Assembly (NCBI RefSeq): GCF_004023665.1
Contig: NZ_SAUF01000005.1
Location: 620,001 to 684,000, forward strand
Source: Afifella aestuarii
GTDB taxonomy: Bacteria > Pseudomonadota > Alphaproteobacteria > Rhizobiales > Afifellaceae
DNA: 64,000 nucleotides
Direction of reading: 5' to 3'
Positions 46,671 to 54,838 of the stretch are shown piece by piece (positions within the stretch are counted from its first letter, which is position 1; each line of letters begins with the position of its first letter). A program made the position numbers and the translations under genes. A model generated the notes under the pieces. That model did not search any database, was not told the DNA's origin, and saw only the letters and a program-made list of their open reading frames with translations.

Positions 46671-47402
46671 TTACACAGATACGGAAAGACCCCTGCTTCC
46701 TTTCAGGAAGAGCTGCACCGACCGGTGCACGTCCGTGCGCATCTCGTCTGTCACCTCGGCGGGCTGAAGGCCGAGCGTCGCGCGGCGGAAATACGGCTCC
46801 ACCATCATCCCGAAAAACCGGGTCGCCAGCCACTCGCAATCTTCAAACGGCTCATTGTAGCGAACGCTCGCCTGCTGCAGCACATCGGCCACGAAAAGGC
46901 GAAACTGCGTCCAGGCCTGCTCGTTGACCGTTCGTGCCAGTTCCGGGAAGTTCTCGCCTTCGCAGGCCATCAGGCGATGAAGACGGATGACCTCCGGCGT
47001 CATCGCACCTTCCAGGAGCCGTTCGCCAGCGCTGATCAGCGTTTCTTCGAGCCCGTCATCGCGCCGGATCGTCAACTGCATTTCCGTCAGCCGCTCGCGC
47101 AAGAACTTCAGGATGACGGCCTCAAACAAAGCGTCCTTGGAGGCGAAGCGTGCATACAGCGTCCTTTTGGAACTGCCCGCGCGCGCGGCGACAGCATCCA
47201 TATTTGTTTCGGCGAAGCCACGTTCGAGGAATAGCTCGGTTGCGACCGCCACAATCCGCTCGGTGACGAGGCCGCTCGTGCCCTTGCGCGGCCGACCTCG
47301 GCGGGCAACAGCGCCAGCCTCCGCAAGTGCGCTCTCGCCACAGCCATCGACGACGCAGCAACTGCGCCTGCCATCCTCGGACTGATCTTGCTTCGGCGTC
47401 AT
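46671..47402 (-). CDS. TetR/AcrR family transcriptional regulator
   Basis: A 243-residue regulator. The N-terminal 40 residues are Cys-rich and basic (DGRRSCCVVDGCGES, then RRGRPRK). The DNA-binding helix-turn-helix follows in TERIVAVATELFLERGF and TNMDAVAARAGSSKRTLYARF (about 47-90). The C-terminal part is ligand-binding. The start ATG 47402 lies 20 bases after the stop of the outer-membrane efflux gene; longer frames upstream overlap that gene. It is probably the last gene of the efflux operon and its likely repressor. Confidence 0.88.
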   Translation of the reverse strand: MTPKQDQSEDGRRSCCVVDGCGESALAEAGAVARRGRPRKGTSGLVTERIVAVATELFLERGFAETNMDAVAARAGSSKRTLYARFASKDALFEAVILKFLRERLTEMQLTIRRDDGLEETLISAGERLLEGAMTPEVIRLHRLMACEGENFPELARTVNEQAWTQFRLFVADVLQQASVRYNEPFEDCEWLATRFFGMMVEPYFRRATLGLQPAEVTDEMRTDVHRSVQLFLKGSRGLSVSV

Positions 47403-47422
47403 GATCGGTTCTGCATGTTGTT

Positions 47423-48949
47423 TCAATTGGCCTTGGCGACAGTGGTTGCTGCCGGTTGCCGCGATTCCGCCGGTTTCCATCCAAGCCCCAAGCTCTTCTC
47501 TAACGCAATGAACGCATTCGTTAGTTCCGCCTCGGCCTGAGCGAGGCTCTGTTCGGTCTGCAAGCGCTGGCGCTCGATATCGAGCGTATCGATCAGGCTG
47601 AGCGCGCCTGCCTCGTTCATATCGCGGGTGAGAGCCGCCGCCCGCGCCGCCGACGCGCTCGCCCGCGCCAGATAGGCAACGTTCTCCTTCCGCTTGCGGA
47701 ATTGTGTGAGCGAGGATTCCGCATCCTGGAGAGCTGCAAGCACGCTTTGCCGGTATTGCGCGAGCGCGGCCTCTGTCGCAGCTTCGGATTGTTGGACCTT
47801 GGCGTCGATCCGTCCGAAACTCAGGAGATTCCACTGAAGCGTGGGCCCGCCAAGGAGACTGAGGGAGGCGGTATCAGCGAGATCACCAGGCTGAGTTCCC
47901 CCTGCGACGGCAAGTCCGATGAGTTTGATTCGCGGGAAATACTGCGCCACGGCCTCGCCGATCGCAGCATTGGCCGAGGCGAGCTGTCGCTCCGCCTGCC
48001 GAACATCGGGCCTTCTTCGGAGCATGGATTCCGGATTGCCGACGGGCACAGACTTCGGCGGAGATGGAATCGGCCTGGGCTTCGACAGCCTTGCATCGAG
48101 CGCACCCGGCTCCAGTCCGCACAGGACCGCAAGCTGGCCGAGCGCCACCTCTACCTGCGCTTCAAGCAGGGGAATATCGGCCTGCGTGCTGGTGAGCTGC
48201 GTTTCGAGACGTGCCAGATCGAGCTTGGCAGACGTTCCCTGTTCCACCTGCTGCTTGGTCAGGTCGAACGTCTTTTGCTGCAACGAGACCGAATGGCGCA
48301 CGATGCCGAGCTGTCTCTGCGCGGCTCGAAGACCGACATAGGCGCGCGCCACCTCCGCCGACAGCTGAACATAAGCGTCTGCAAGCGCAGCTTCCGCCGC
48401 CTGGGCTCTGGCCGTCGAGCGCTCTACGGCGCGCCTCCGGCCACCGAAAATATCGATCTCCCAGGACGCATCGAAAGCCGCGTTGTAGAGCCCCGTGCTC
48501 ACATGTTCGGGAATAGCTGGCGCTGCGGCCGCGGCCTCCGGGCCAAGAGCCGCGGCTGCTGCGGCGAGCTTGTTGTTGAGACCGTCGGTGTCGCCGAGCC
48601 CCAATCGAGCCCCGCTTGCTGCTCCAAGACCAGCGGCTGTGGGCATCAGATCAGCGCGGGCACCGGCCACGCCCGCCCGCTCCTGCTTCAGCCGCGCGAT
48701 CGCAAGGTCCACGTTCGGGCTCTTCGACAAAGCGAGCACGATCAACGCGTCGAGCTGTTTGTCCGACAAACTCTCCCACCAGGCGGCCGCGGGATAATAG
48801 GCCGGCGTCGTCCGGTCCGCATGGCGGAATGAGCCAGCCAGACGCGCAAGCGGGGCCGCATCCGGCGGTCCCTGATAATCCGAGCCGACCATGCAGCCGG
48901 AGAAAGCCAGCGTGCAGGCCAAAGGTGCGAACAGGCGCAGGTGCGACAT
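47423..48949 (-). CDS. outer membrane efflux lipoprotein, NodT/OprM type
   Basis: A 508-residue protein with signal peptide and lipobox FSGC (about 16-19), then two OEP/TolC repeats. Typical features are YYPAAAWWESLSDKQLDALI near the start of the mature protein, MLRRRPDVRQAERQLASANA and TLQWNLLSFGRID. Three such subunits form the channel through the outer membrane. It follows the EmrB-like gene by 9 bases, which makes a three-part EmrA-EmrB-OMF pump. Confidence 0.92.
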   Translation of the reverse strand: MSHLRLFAPLACTLAFSGCMVGSDYQGPPDAAPLARLAGSFRHADRTTPAYYPAAAWWESLSDKQLDALIVLALSKSPNVDLAIARLKQERAGVAGARADLMPTAAGLGAASGARLGLGDTDGLNNKLAAAAAALGPEAAAAAPAIPEHVSTGLYNAAFDASWEIDIFGGRRRAVERSTARAQAAEAALADAYVQLSAEVARAYVGLRAAQRQLGIVRHSVSLQQKTFDLTKQQVEQGTSAKLDLARLETQLTSTQADIPLLEAQVEVALGQLAVLCGLEPGALDARLSKPRPIPSPPKSVPVGNPESMLRRRPDVRQAERQLASANAAIGEAVAQYFPRIKLIGLAVAGGTQPGDLADTASLSLLGGPTLQWNLLSFGRIDAKVQQSEAATEAALAQYRQSVLAALQDAESSLTQFRKRKENVAYLARASASAARAAALTRDMNEAGALSLIDTLDIERQRLQTEQSLAQAEAELTNAFIALEKSLGLGWKPAESRQPAATTVAKAN

Positions 48950-48958
48950 GACGAGCTC

Positions 48959-50530
48959 TTAGTGCATCGCCACGCCCTGCCCGCGCGGCAAAGGCCGCAG
49001 GAGCAGAACGAGCGGGATGGAAACGAGAAGGATGATACCGAAGACAAAAAACAGGTCGTTATAGATCATCACGACGGCCTGCTGGCGGATCGTCCCGAAG
49101 AGCATCTTCAAGGCCTGCAGCCGCTGATAGGCGTCATTGCCGCCGAGTTCCTGCAGACGCTCTTGGACCTGAACCGAATTGGCATTGACGGTCTCGCTGA
49201 TCCGCTCGACGTGGAACGTGACGCGTCGGTCCTGAAGCGTGGAAATCAGAGCAAGCCCGAAAGAGCCGCCCAGGTTTCGTGCCGCATTGAAGAGCCCTGA
49301 CGCGTCGTCTGCCTTTTCGCGCACCACCGAACTCGTCGCCGCCTGATTTAGAAAGAGCAGCGCAAATCCCTGACCGACGCCGCGAAGCAGCTGGGAGAAG
49401 TAGAAATCGCCGCCGTCGGACTGGGCCGTCATCGCTGTGTCGGCGAAACAGCTTAGCGCAAAGATGAAAAGCCCGATCGCGATCGCCAGACGGAGGTCGA
49501 GCGTACGCACAAGAAAAGGAAAGAACGGCATGATCATCAGGGTTGGAATGCCGCTGATGAGCACGATGAGACCGGACTGATAGGCGTTATAGTCCGGGAT
49601 CTGGGCCAAAAACTGTGGGATGAGATAGAGGATACCGTAAAGCGCGGCACCCGTGACGAGGCTCATCAGAAAGACGCTGCCGAAGCTCCGCTCAAACAGG
49701 ATCGACAGATCGATCACGGGTTCGGCCGCTCTCCTCTGCCCGAGGATAAGAAGGACGAGCCCGACGAACGAAGCGAAGCTGAGGCCCACGATCAGCTCCG
49801 ACTGGAACCAAAGCTCGCGCTGCCCCTCCTCCAAAACCGTGGTCAGACACCCAAGAAAGAGCGCCAGCCCTAGAATACCGAACCAGTCGGCCTTGAAGAA
49901 CGCTCGAAGACGCGCCTTCGCCGGCGGCATGCCGACGACAAGCAGAAGGACGAGCCCGAGCCCCACCGGCAGGTTGAGGAAAAAGGCATAGTGCCAACTG
50001 ACATGCTCCGTCAGATAGCCGCCAATGAGCGGCCCGAGGATCGGCCCGAGCACAATCGTCAGACCAAAGAGCGCAATCCCGATCGGTTGCTTGTCCGATG
50101 GCAGCCGCGTCGAAACGATGGTGAGCGCCGTCGGTATCATCGCGCCGCCGGTAAATCCCTGCCCCACGCGGCCGATGATCATCATCGTCAGCGAGGAAGA
50201 GAGACCACAAAGGACCGAGAAAACGACGAAAAAGATCGTCATGAGCAGGAGAAACGTGCGCAGCGTCAGGACACGCACGAACCAGCCCGTCAGCGGGATC
50301 ATGACGATCTCGGCGACGAGATAGGCAGTGGAGATCCAGGTGCCTTCGGTGCCGCTCGCACCGATCTCACCCTGGATCACCGGCAATGCCGCGTTGACGA
50401 TGGAAATATCGAGCGTCGCCATCAACGCACCGATCGTGCCGGCAGCAACGGCCAGCCAGGCCGCAGCATCGGCTCGCGGCTCGCTTGAGGCGGGTGCGCC
50501 AGCGTCCGCTGTGGCCTCGGCCGAGCTCAC
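48959..50530 (-). CDS. DHA2 family multidrug transporter, EmrB/QacA type
   Basis: A 523-residue major facilitator with 14 predicted helices. The opening AAGTIGALMATLDISIVNAALPVIQGEIG and TEGTWISTAYLVAEIVMIPLTG, together with motif C-like GPILGPLIGGYLTEHVSWHYAFFLNLP, are typical of EmrB. It uses proton influx to export drugs or other amphipathic compounds. It overlaps the EmrA gene by four bases (ATGA) and is followed by the outer membrane component 9 bases on. The natural substrate is unknown. Confidence 0.93.
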   Translation of the reverse strand: MSSAEATADAGAPASSEPRADAAAWLAVAAGTIGALMATLDISIVNAALPVIQGEIGASGTEGTWISTAYLVAEIVMIPLTGWFVRVLTLRTFLLLMTIFFVVFSVLCGLSSSLTMMIIGRVGQGFTGGAMIPTALTIVSTRLPSDKQPIGIALFGLTIVLGPILGPLIGGYLTEHVSWHYAFFLNLPVGLGLVLLLVVGMPPAKARLRAFFKADWFGILGLALFLGCLTTVLEEGQRELWFQSELIVGLSFASFVGLVLLILGQRRAAEPVIDLSILFERSFGSVFLMSLVTGAALYGILYLIPQFLAQIPDYNAYQSGLIVLISGIPTLMIMPFFPFLVRTLDLRLAIAIGLFIFALSCFADTAMTAQSDGGDFYFSQLLRGVGQGFALLFLNQAATSSVVREKADDASGLFNAARNLGGSFGLALISTLQDRRVTFHVERISETVNANSVQVQERLQELGGNDAYQRLQALKMLFGTIRQQAVVMIYNDLFFVFGIILLVSIPLVLLLRPLPRGQGVAMH

Positions 50531-51744
50531 TGTGCCGCCTCTTCCGAGCGCCGCCCCTCTTCCTGCATCTCTTCGTATTCGTCGCGAGCACCGCGCGTAT
50601 CGACTTCGACCGTGACCGAGAGGCCGGGAACGAGAACCTTACTCGCGGCAGGTCCTGGATCGACCGCGATGCGAACCGGCACACGCTGCACGATCTTGGT
50701 GAAATTGCCGGTGGCGTTCTCAGGTGGGATCAGCGCGAATTGTGCGCCGGTTGCCGGCGAAAAACTCTCCACATGGCCGCGCAACTCTTCGGCGGTCAGT
50801 GCATCGACCTTCACCGTCGCGGGCTGGCCGACCCGCATCAGCTCAATCTGAGTCTCTTTGAAATTCGCTTCCAAATAAAGCTGATCGACCGGCACGATCG
50901 TCATAAGCCGCGTTCCGGGCTGGACGAGCTGCCCGACATTCACAGTCTTGTCGCCGACCCGTCCCGAGATCGGGCTCTTGATCAGCGTATTCGCAAGCTG
51001 ATTGTTGGCATCCGTCAGCTGAGCCTGAGCCTGGTGCACGGCGGCCCGCGCCTGGAGAATCTGAGCGTCGGCCGTATTCGTCGCCTCATGCGCAGAGGCA
51101 AGAGATGCGGAAGCGACCTTCACCTGCGCTTCGGCCTGGTCGCGCTGGTTGATGAGCTGCGACAACCGTTCTTCCGGCTGCGCCCCAGTCTTCACCAGAG
51201 GTGCATAGCGCTCCACCTGGCTTTGCGCAAAAGCCTCGTTCACCTTCGCCTGAGCGAGCTGGGCTTCCGCCTGCTGGACAGCGACCCTGGATCGTCCAGC
51301 CTCGGCTTTCGCCTTCGCAAGATCCGCGCGAGCGGCCTGCAGGCCGGCACTGGCACGTGCCACGCCGGCACGATAATCCTCGTCATTGATCTTCACGAGC
51401 ACATCGCCAGCCTCGACGCTGGCATTGGCCTGGACCATGACGTCCTCGACATAGCCACCGACCTTCGGCGCGATCGTGACCTGATCGGCCTGCAAATAAG
51501 CGTCGTTCGTGCTCTCGATGAAGCGGCCGACCGTCCAGTAATGCCACAGCCACCAGCCGCCGCCGACAACCAGCGCAACGCCGGCAACCACCAGGAAAAC
51601 CCGCACCCAAGGCTTCTTCAGCGGAGATCGCTTGGTGTCTTCACTCGGTGATTGCGAAGTTTCCGCTCGCCCCTTCTCTCCGCTGTCTTCAGGATCCGCT
51701 CCAGACCGTTCGCCGTCGTCAGCGTCAGACGCTTGTTCGCTCAT
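50527..51744 (-). CDS. HlyD/EmrA-type membrane fusion protein
   Basis: About 405 residues. An acidic N-terminus (about 1-45) is followed by one transmembrane helix (VFLVVAGVALVVGGGWWLW), a lipoyl half-motif, a long alpha-helical hairpin rich in Ala and Gln (about 130-235), a second lipoyl half (SPISGRVGDKTVNVGQLV) and a beta-barrel. It bridges the EmrB-like pump to the outer membrane channel. Start ATG 51744 is preferred since the in-frame ATG at 51780 would lie within the predicted promoter; neither has a good ribosome binding site. It is the first gene of the operon. Confidence 0.9.
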   Translation of the reverse strand: MSEQASDADDGERSGADPEDSGEKGRAETSQSPSEDTKRSPLKKPWVRVFLVVAGVALVVGGGWWLWHYWTVGRFIESTNDAYLQADQVTIAPKVGGYVEDVMVQANASVEAGDVLVKINDEDYRAGVARASAGLQAARADLAKAKAEAGRSRVAVQQAEAQLAQAKVNEAFAQSQVERYAPLVKTGAQPEERLSQLINQRDQAEAQVKVASASLASAHEATNTADAQILQARAAVHQAQAQLTDANNQLANTLIKSPISGRVGDKTVNVGQLVQPGTRLMTIVPVDQLYLEANFKETQIELMRVGQPATVKVDALTAEELRGHVESFSPATGAQFALIPPENATGNFTKIVQRVPVRIAVDPGPAASKVLVPGLSVTVEVDTRGARDEYEEMQEEGRRSEEAAQ

Positions 51745-51761
51745 CAACACACCGAAAAAGA

Positions 51762-51806
51762 AAGGTACCTTCCGGTGCATTTATCTGTGCGTGTAGTGGG
51801 AGACAA
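51762..51806 (-). promoter_or_regulatory. candidate promoter and operator of the efflux operon
   Basis: On the minus strand, TTGTCT (51806-51801) and TAAATG (51783-51778) are separated by 17 bases and resemble a sigma-70 promoter. The perfect 10-bp palindrome AAGGTACCTT (51762-51771) falls where transcription would start, a usual place for a TetR-type operator. Both are predictions from position and symmetry. Confidence 0.4.
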
Positions 51807-51925
51807 GCCCGCTCTCCGCCCCTTACCCGAAAGATCAAGTCGATGAGAGCAACGAGACCAAGTTCGCGTGTGCGGAAACCCGGCAACCGCCCGATGCACA
51901 GGTGTCAACGAAGCTCGCGCGGAGC

Positions 51926-51954
51926 CTTGAACGGCAGGATTCGCAACTCCACAT
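51926..51954 (+). promoter_or_regulatory. RpoH (sigma-32) type promoter of hsp20
   Basis: CTTGAA (51926-51931), 17 bases, then CCACAT (51949-51954) fits the heat-shock promoter pattern described for rhizobial RpoH (CTTGAA, 17 bases, CCATAT-like). Transcription would start near 51961, giving a leader of about 69 bases before the hsp20 start codon. Confidence 0.65.
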
Positions 51955-51960
51955 AAAGGG

Positions 51961-52032
51961 TGTGATGACGTGGCCGACACTGGTCACCCAGTTGTCCGGC
52001 GTCGGCCTTTTTTATCAGGAGGTGACGTCATG
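51961..52032 (+). promoter_or_regulatory. hsp20 leader: candidate RNA thermometer covering the ribosome binding site and AUG
   Basis: Four helices fit together. P1 pairs 51965-51971 (AUGACGU) with 52025-52031 (ACGUCAU), taking in the first two bases of the start codon. P2 pairs GGCCGAC (51972-51978) with GUCGGCC (52001-52007) and stacks on P1. P2a pairs ACUGG (51979-51983) with CCAGU (51988-51992). P3 pairs UUUUUU (52008-52013) with the ribosome binding site AGGAGG (52017-52022) mainly by G-U pairs, as in FourU thermometers, although the 3-base loop is tight. The weak P3 could melt on heating. The same P2 plus T run could also act as a transcription attenuator. Confidence 0.5.
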
Positions 52033-52527
52033 GATTTCAGATCGATGATTCCATTTGGTCGCCAGACCGCGCTGACACGCGGGCCTGAGACCGACCCTTT
52101 CCTCGCAATGCGGCGCGAAATGGACCGCCTCTTCGACGACTTCACGCGCGACTGGAGCGCTCCGGCCAATTCGGCTTCGGGCCGCTTTCTGTCGCCAAAG
52201 GTGGATGTAGCCGAAACCGAGACGGGCCTTGAGCTTACCGCCGAACTACCGGGTATCGACGAGAAGGATATCGAACTCGACCTCACCGAGGGCGTGCTGA
52301 CGCTGAAGGCGGAAAACAAGGTCGAGCGAGAGGAAAATGACGAAAAGAAACAGTATCATCTCGTCGAGCGCTCCTACGGTACGTTCATGCGCCGTTTCGC
52401 TCTTCCGTTTGAGCCGAAAGCCGACGAAGTGACGGCGAGCTTCGACAAAGGCGTTCTCAAGGTGACGGTCCCCCGCGCCAGGGAGCTGGAGGCCAAGGGA
52501 CGCAAGATCACGGTCAACGGACACTGA
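52030..52527 (+). CDS. small heat shock protein, Hsp20/alpha-crystallin family
   Basis: A 165-residue chaperone. The alpha-crystallin domain spans about residues 55-150, with KVDVAETETGLELTAELPG at its start and the conserved GVLTLKAENK and SYGTFMRRFALP segments; the N-terminal arm (DFRSMIPFGRQ) is Phe-rich. The A-x-x-x-n-G-L-like end of the domain is KGVLKVTVP. It binds unfolding proteins in the cytoplasm. The start ATG 52030 has AGGAGG at 52017-52022; an in-frame upstream extension to 51970 is leader RNA. It has an RpoH-like promoter and is followed by its own terminator. Confidence 0.94.
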   Translation: MDFRSMIPFGRQTALTRGPETDPFLAMRREMDRLFDDFTRDWSAPANSASGRFLSPKVDVAETETGLELTAELPGIDEKDIELDLTEGVLTLKAENKVEREENDEKKQYHLVERSYGTFMRRFALPFEPKADEVTASFDKGVLKVTVPRARELEAKGRKITVNGH

Positions 52528-52576
52528 GCGAGTTTGCCCGGCAGCAGAAGAACGATTGCTTACGGCACACATCTGC

Positions 52577-52602
52577 GGAGGCGCTTCGGCGCCTCCTTTT
52601 TT
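52577..52602 (+). terminator. intrinsic terminator of hsp20
   Basis: GGAGGCGC (52577-52584) and GCGCCTCC (52589-52596) pair around a TTCG tetraloop, followed by six T residues. It lies 50 bases past the hsp20 stop. Confidence 0.93.
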
Positions 52603-52623
52603 GCGACCGGTTCGGACGGCCGG

Positions 52624-53475
52624 CTAGCCCGGGCTCATGCCACGCTGACGTTCGGAGCGCCGGCGCAGCAATTCCATCGACGAGAGAAGCAGGATCGAGA
52701 TCGCGACCAGGATCGTCGCCAGCGCCAGGATCGTTGGCGAAATCTCTTCTCTGAGCCCCGAAAACATTCGCACCGTCATCGTCACCTGCTCCGGCCCGGC
52801 GAGGAACAGGACCACGACGACCTCGTCCAGTGAGGTGATGAAGGCGAAGAGCGCGCCGGCGACGACGCCCGGGAGAAGCAGCGGCAGAATGACCTTGAAG
52901 AAGGTGGTGACCTGGTTGGCGCCAAGGCTCTGTGCCGCTCGGATGAGCTGCTGATCGAAGCCCGAGAGAGACGCGGTCACCGTGATCACGACGAAGGGGG
53001 TGCCCAGGACCACATGCGCCATGATGATCGAGAAATACGAATTGGCGAGATCGAGCCGGGCATAGAAGGAAAACAGCGCCGCTGCCGTGATGATCAGCGG
53101 CACGATCATCGGAGAAATCAAAACGGCCGTGATGAAGCCCTTGGCCGGCATATTGGGGCGCGAAAGGCCGAGCGCGGCAAGCGTGCCGAGCGTTGTCGAG
53201 ATGATAGTCGCCGATATTGCGATGAAGAAGGAATTGCCGATGGCGCGCATCCACTCACGGCTGGAGAGAAGCTCTTCGTACCAGCGCAGCGAATAGCCGT
53301 CCGGATCGAAGGAGAGCATCTCCTTGGTGAAAGTGAAATAAGGCTGAGCGTTGAACGACAGTGGCACGATCACCAGGATCGGCACGATCAGAAAGATGAA
53401 GATCGCCGCACAGATGAAGCGGTAGCTGTAGTACCAGGTGCGCTCAAGCGGTCCGGCATAGGTAGGAAGGGGCAT
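52624..53475 (-). CDS. ABC transporter permease, PotC/YdcV type
   Basis: A 283-residue permease with six predicted helices and the EAA loop IRAAQSLGANQVTTFFKVILPLLLPGV (about 184-210). The family imports polyamines, related amines or other small solutes. It is the last gene of the unit doeD-doeA-ATPase-binding protein-PotB-like-PotC-like, 8 bases after the PotB-like gene. Its place at the end of an ectoine catabolic unit suggests ectoine or a derivative as cargo; the sequence itself only shows the Pot-type family. Confidence 0.9.
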   Translation of the reverse strand: MPLPTYAGPLERTWYYSYRFICAAIFIFLIVPILVIVPLSFNAQPYFTFTKEMLSFDPDGYSLRWYEELLSSREWMRAIGNSFFIAISATIISTTLGTLAALGLSRPNMPAKGFITAVLISPMIVPLIITAAALFSFYARLDLANSYFSIIMAHVVLGTPFVVITVTASLSGFDQQLIRAAQSLGANQVTTFFKVILPLLLPGVVAGALFAFITSLDEVVVVLFLAGPEQVTMTVRMFSGLREEISPTILALATILVAISILLLSSMELLRRRSERQRGMSPG

Positions 53476-53483
53476 GGCTTACC

Positions 53484-54770
53484 TCACCCGAACTTCAGCC
53501 GGTCGACACCGACAAGCTTGTTGAAGAGCCAGTAGAAGAAGAGAACCAGCACGAGGAGGATCGTCGCGAGCGCCGAAGCAAGTTTCAGCTGCGCGCTCGT
53601 TCCCTGCATGTTGGAGGCGATCAAATTCGAGATGAAGATACCGCTTTCGCCGCCGACGAGCGCCGGGGTGATGTAGTAGCCGATCGCCAGGATGAAGACG
53701 AGGAGAACACCCGCCGCAAGCCCGGGAATGGTGAGCGGCATGTAGACCTTCACGAAGGCTGTAAACTGATTGGCGCCAAGCGAGCGCGCCGCCCGCATGT
53801 AGGACGGCGGGATCGTCTTCATCACCGAATAGAGCGGTAAGATCATGAACGGCAGCAGGATGTGCGTCATCGCGATGATCGTACCCAGCTGGTTGTAGAT
53901 CATGCGGATACGACCGTTGTCATTGATGATTCCGGCCCATACGAGCAGGTCGTTGACCACCCCCTCCTGCTGCAGGAGAACCATCCAAGCCGAAGTCCGC
54001 ACGAGAAGCGATGTCCAGAACGGCAACAGCACCAGGATCATCAACAGGTTCGACGTTCTGAGCGGCAGTGTCGCCAGAAGATGCGCGACGGGATAGCCGA
54101 GAAGCAGGCAGGCGCCGGTGATGACGATGCTCATCCAGGCAGTGCGGATGAAGAGCAGACGGTAAACCTGATAGATCTCAGGCCGCTCCACGATGTCGCC
54201 GCGCGGCGTGTATTCGAAATCGAGCGCCAGAAGATAATAGGCCGGCGTGATGAGGCGCGTCTCACGCTTGAGGAGGCGCCAGAGTTCGAGATCGGACCAG
54301 TCCTCATCTTCCTCCAGGAAAGCCTCGCGGTAGGGTGGCTGCATCTCGTCGACGTGACGCGCCGTCCCCATTACCAGGCTGCGAGCACCCGGAATTTCGC
54401 GATTGATTCGCCCTGCGGCGCGTCCGATCGTGCGGTTTTCCAGACCAACTTCCATATCGGCGGCCATGGCCGCGAAAACCTTTTCGGGCGGCAGCTCTTC
54501 CCCGTCCCAGTCACCGATTGCCGCGGAGGTTTCGGGCAGATAATTGGCCACTTCGGGGTTGTAGACTGAGCGCACGATCATCCCGACGATCGGGATCGTG
54601 AAGGTGATGAAGAGGAAGGCAAGGAGCGGAACGACCAGATAGAAGGCTCGCCGCTTGGCCCGTCTTTGCGACTTTCGCAACGAAACTTTGAGCGGCGTCC
54701 CGTCGACGGTCGTCAACGCTCCGCTTTCGTCTCGCTCCGGCACGTAGCCGTCTGCCGCTATATCCGCCAT
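53484..54770 (-). CDS. ABC transporter permease, PotB/YdcU type, with long extracytoplasmic loop
   Basis: A 428-residue permease, larger than PotB (about 280). A basic N-terminal tail precedes helix 1 (about 42-65); then comes a hydrophilic loop of about 140 residues (about 66-208, acidic, with EDEDWSDLELW) before helix 2. The EAA loop is MRAARSLGANQFTAFVKVYMPLTIPG. The enlarged first loop occurs in a subgroup of Pot-type permeases and probably contacts the binding protein. Start ATG 54770 has GGAG 10 or so bases before. It follows the binding protein gene after an intercistronic hairpin. Confidence 0.88.
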   Translation of the reverse strand: MADIAADGYVPERDESGALTTVDGTPLKVSLRKSQRRAKRRAFYLVVPLLAFLFITFTIPIVGMIVRSVYNPEVANYLPETSAAIGDWDGEELPPEKVFAAMAADMEVGLENRTIGRAAGRINREIPGARSLVMGTARHVDEMQPPYREAFLEEDEDWSDLELWRLLKRETRLITPAYYLLALDFEYTPRGDIVERPEIYQVYRLLFIRTAWMSIVITGACLLLGYPVAHLLATLPLRTSNLLMILVLLPFWTSLLVRTSAWMVLLQQEGVVNDLLVWAGIINDNGRIRMIYNQLGTIIAMTHILLPFMILPLYSVMKTIPPSYMRAARSLGANQFTAFVKVYMPLTIPGLAAGVLLVFILAIGYYITPALVGGESGIFISNLIASNMQGTSAQLKLASALATILLVLVLFFYWLFNKLVGVDRLKFG

Positions 54771-54790
54771 ATCCTCCGCTCCACGTTCAT

Positions 54791-54817
54791 GCCCGGCGCG
54801 GGAGAACCGCGCCGGGC
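54791..54817 (-). other. intercistronic hairpin between binding protein and permease genes
   Basis: GCCCGGCGCGG (54791-54801) and CCGCGCCGGGC (54807-54817) form a perfect 11-bp stem with a 5-base loop. On the coding strand it is not followed by T residues. Such hairpins often protect the upstream binding-protein mRNA from 3' decay and so raise its level over the permeases. Confidence 0.6.
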
Positions 54818-54838
54818 GTCTTTTCCGACCAGGTCCGC

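Noticed and set aside
51972-52013. GC stem plus six T residues before hsp20 read as the terminator of an upstream gene
   Set aside because: No plus-strand gene lies upstream within reach, and it falls inside the leader of the RpoH-like promoter; a regulatory leader explains it better, though attenuation remains possible.
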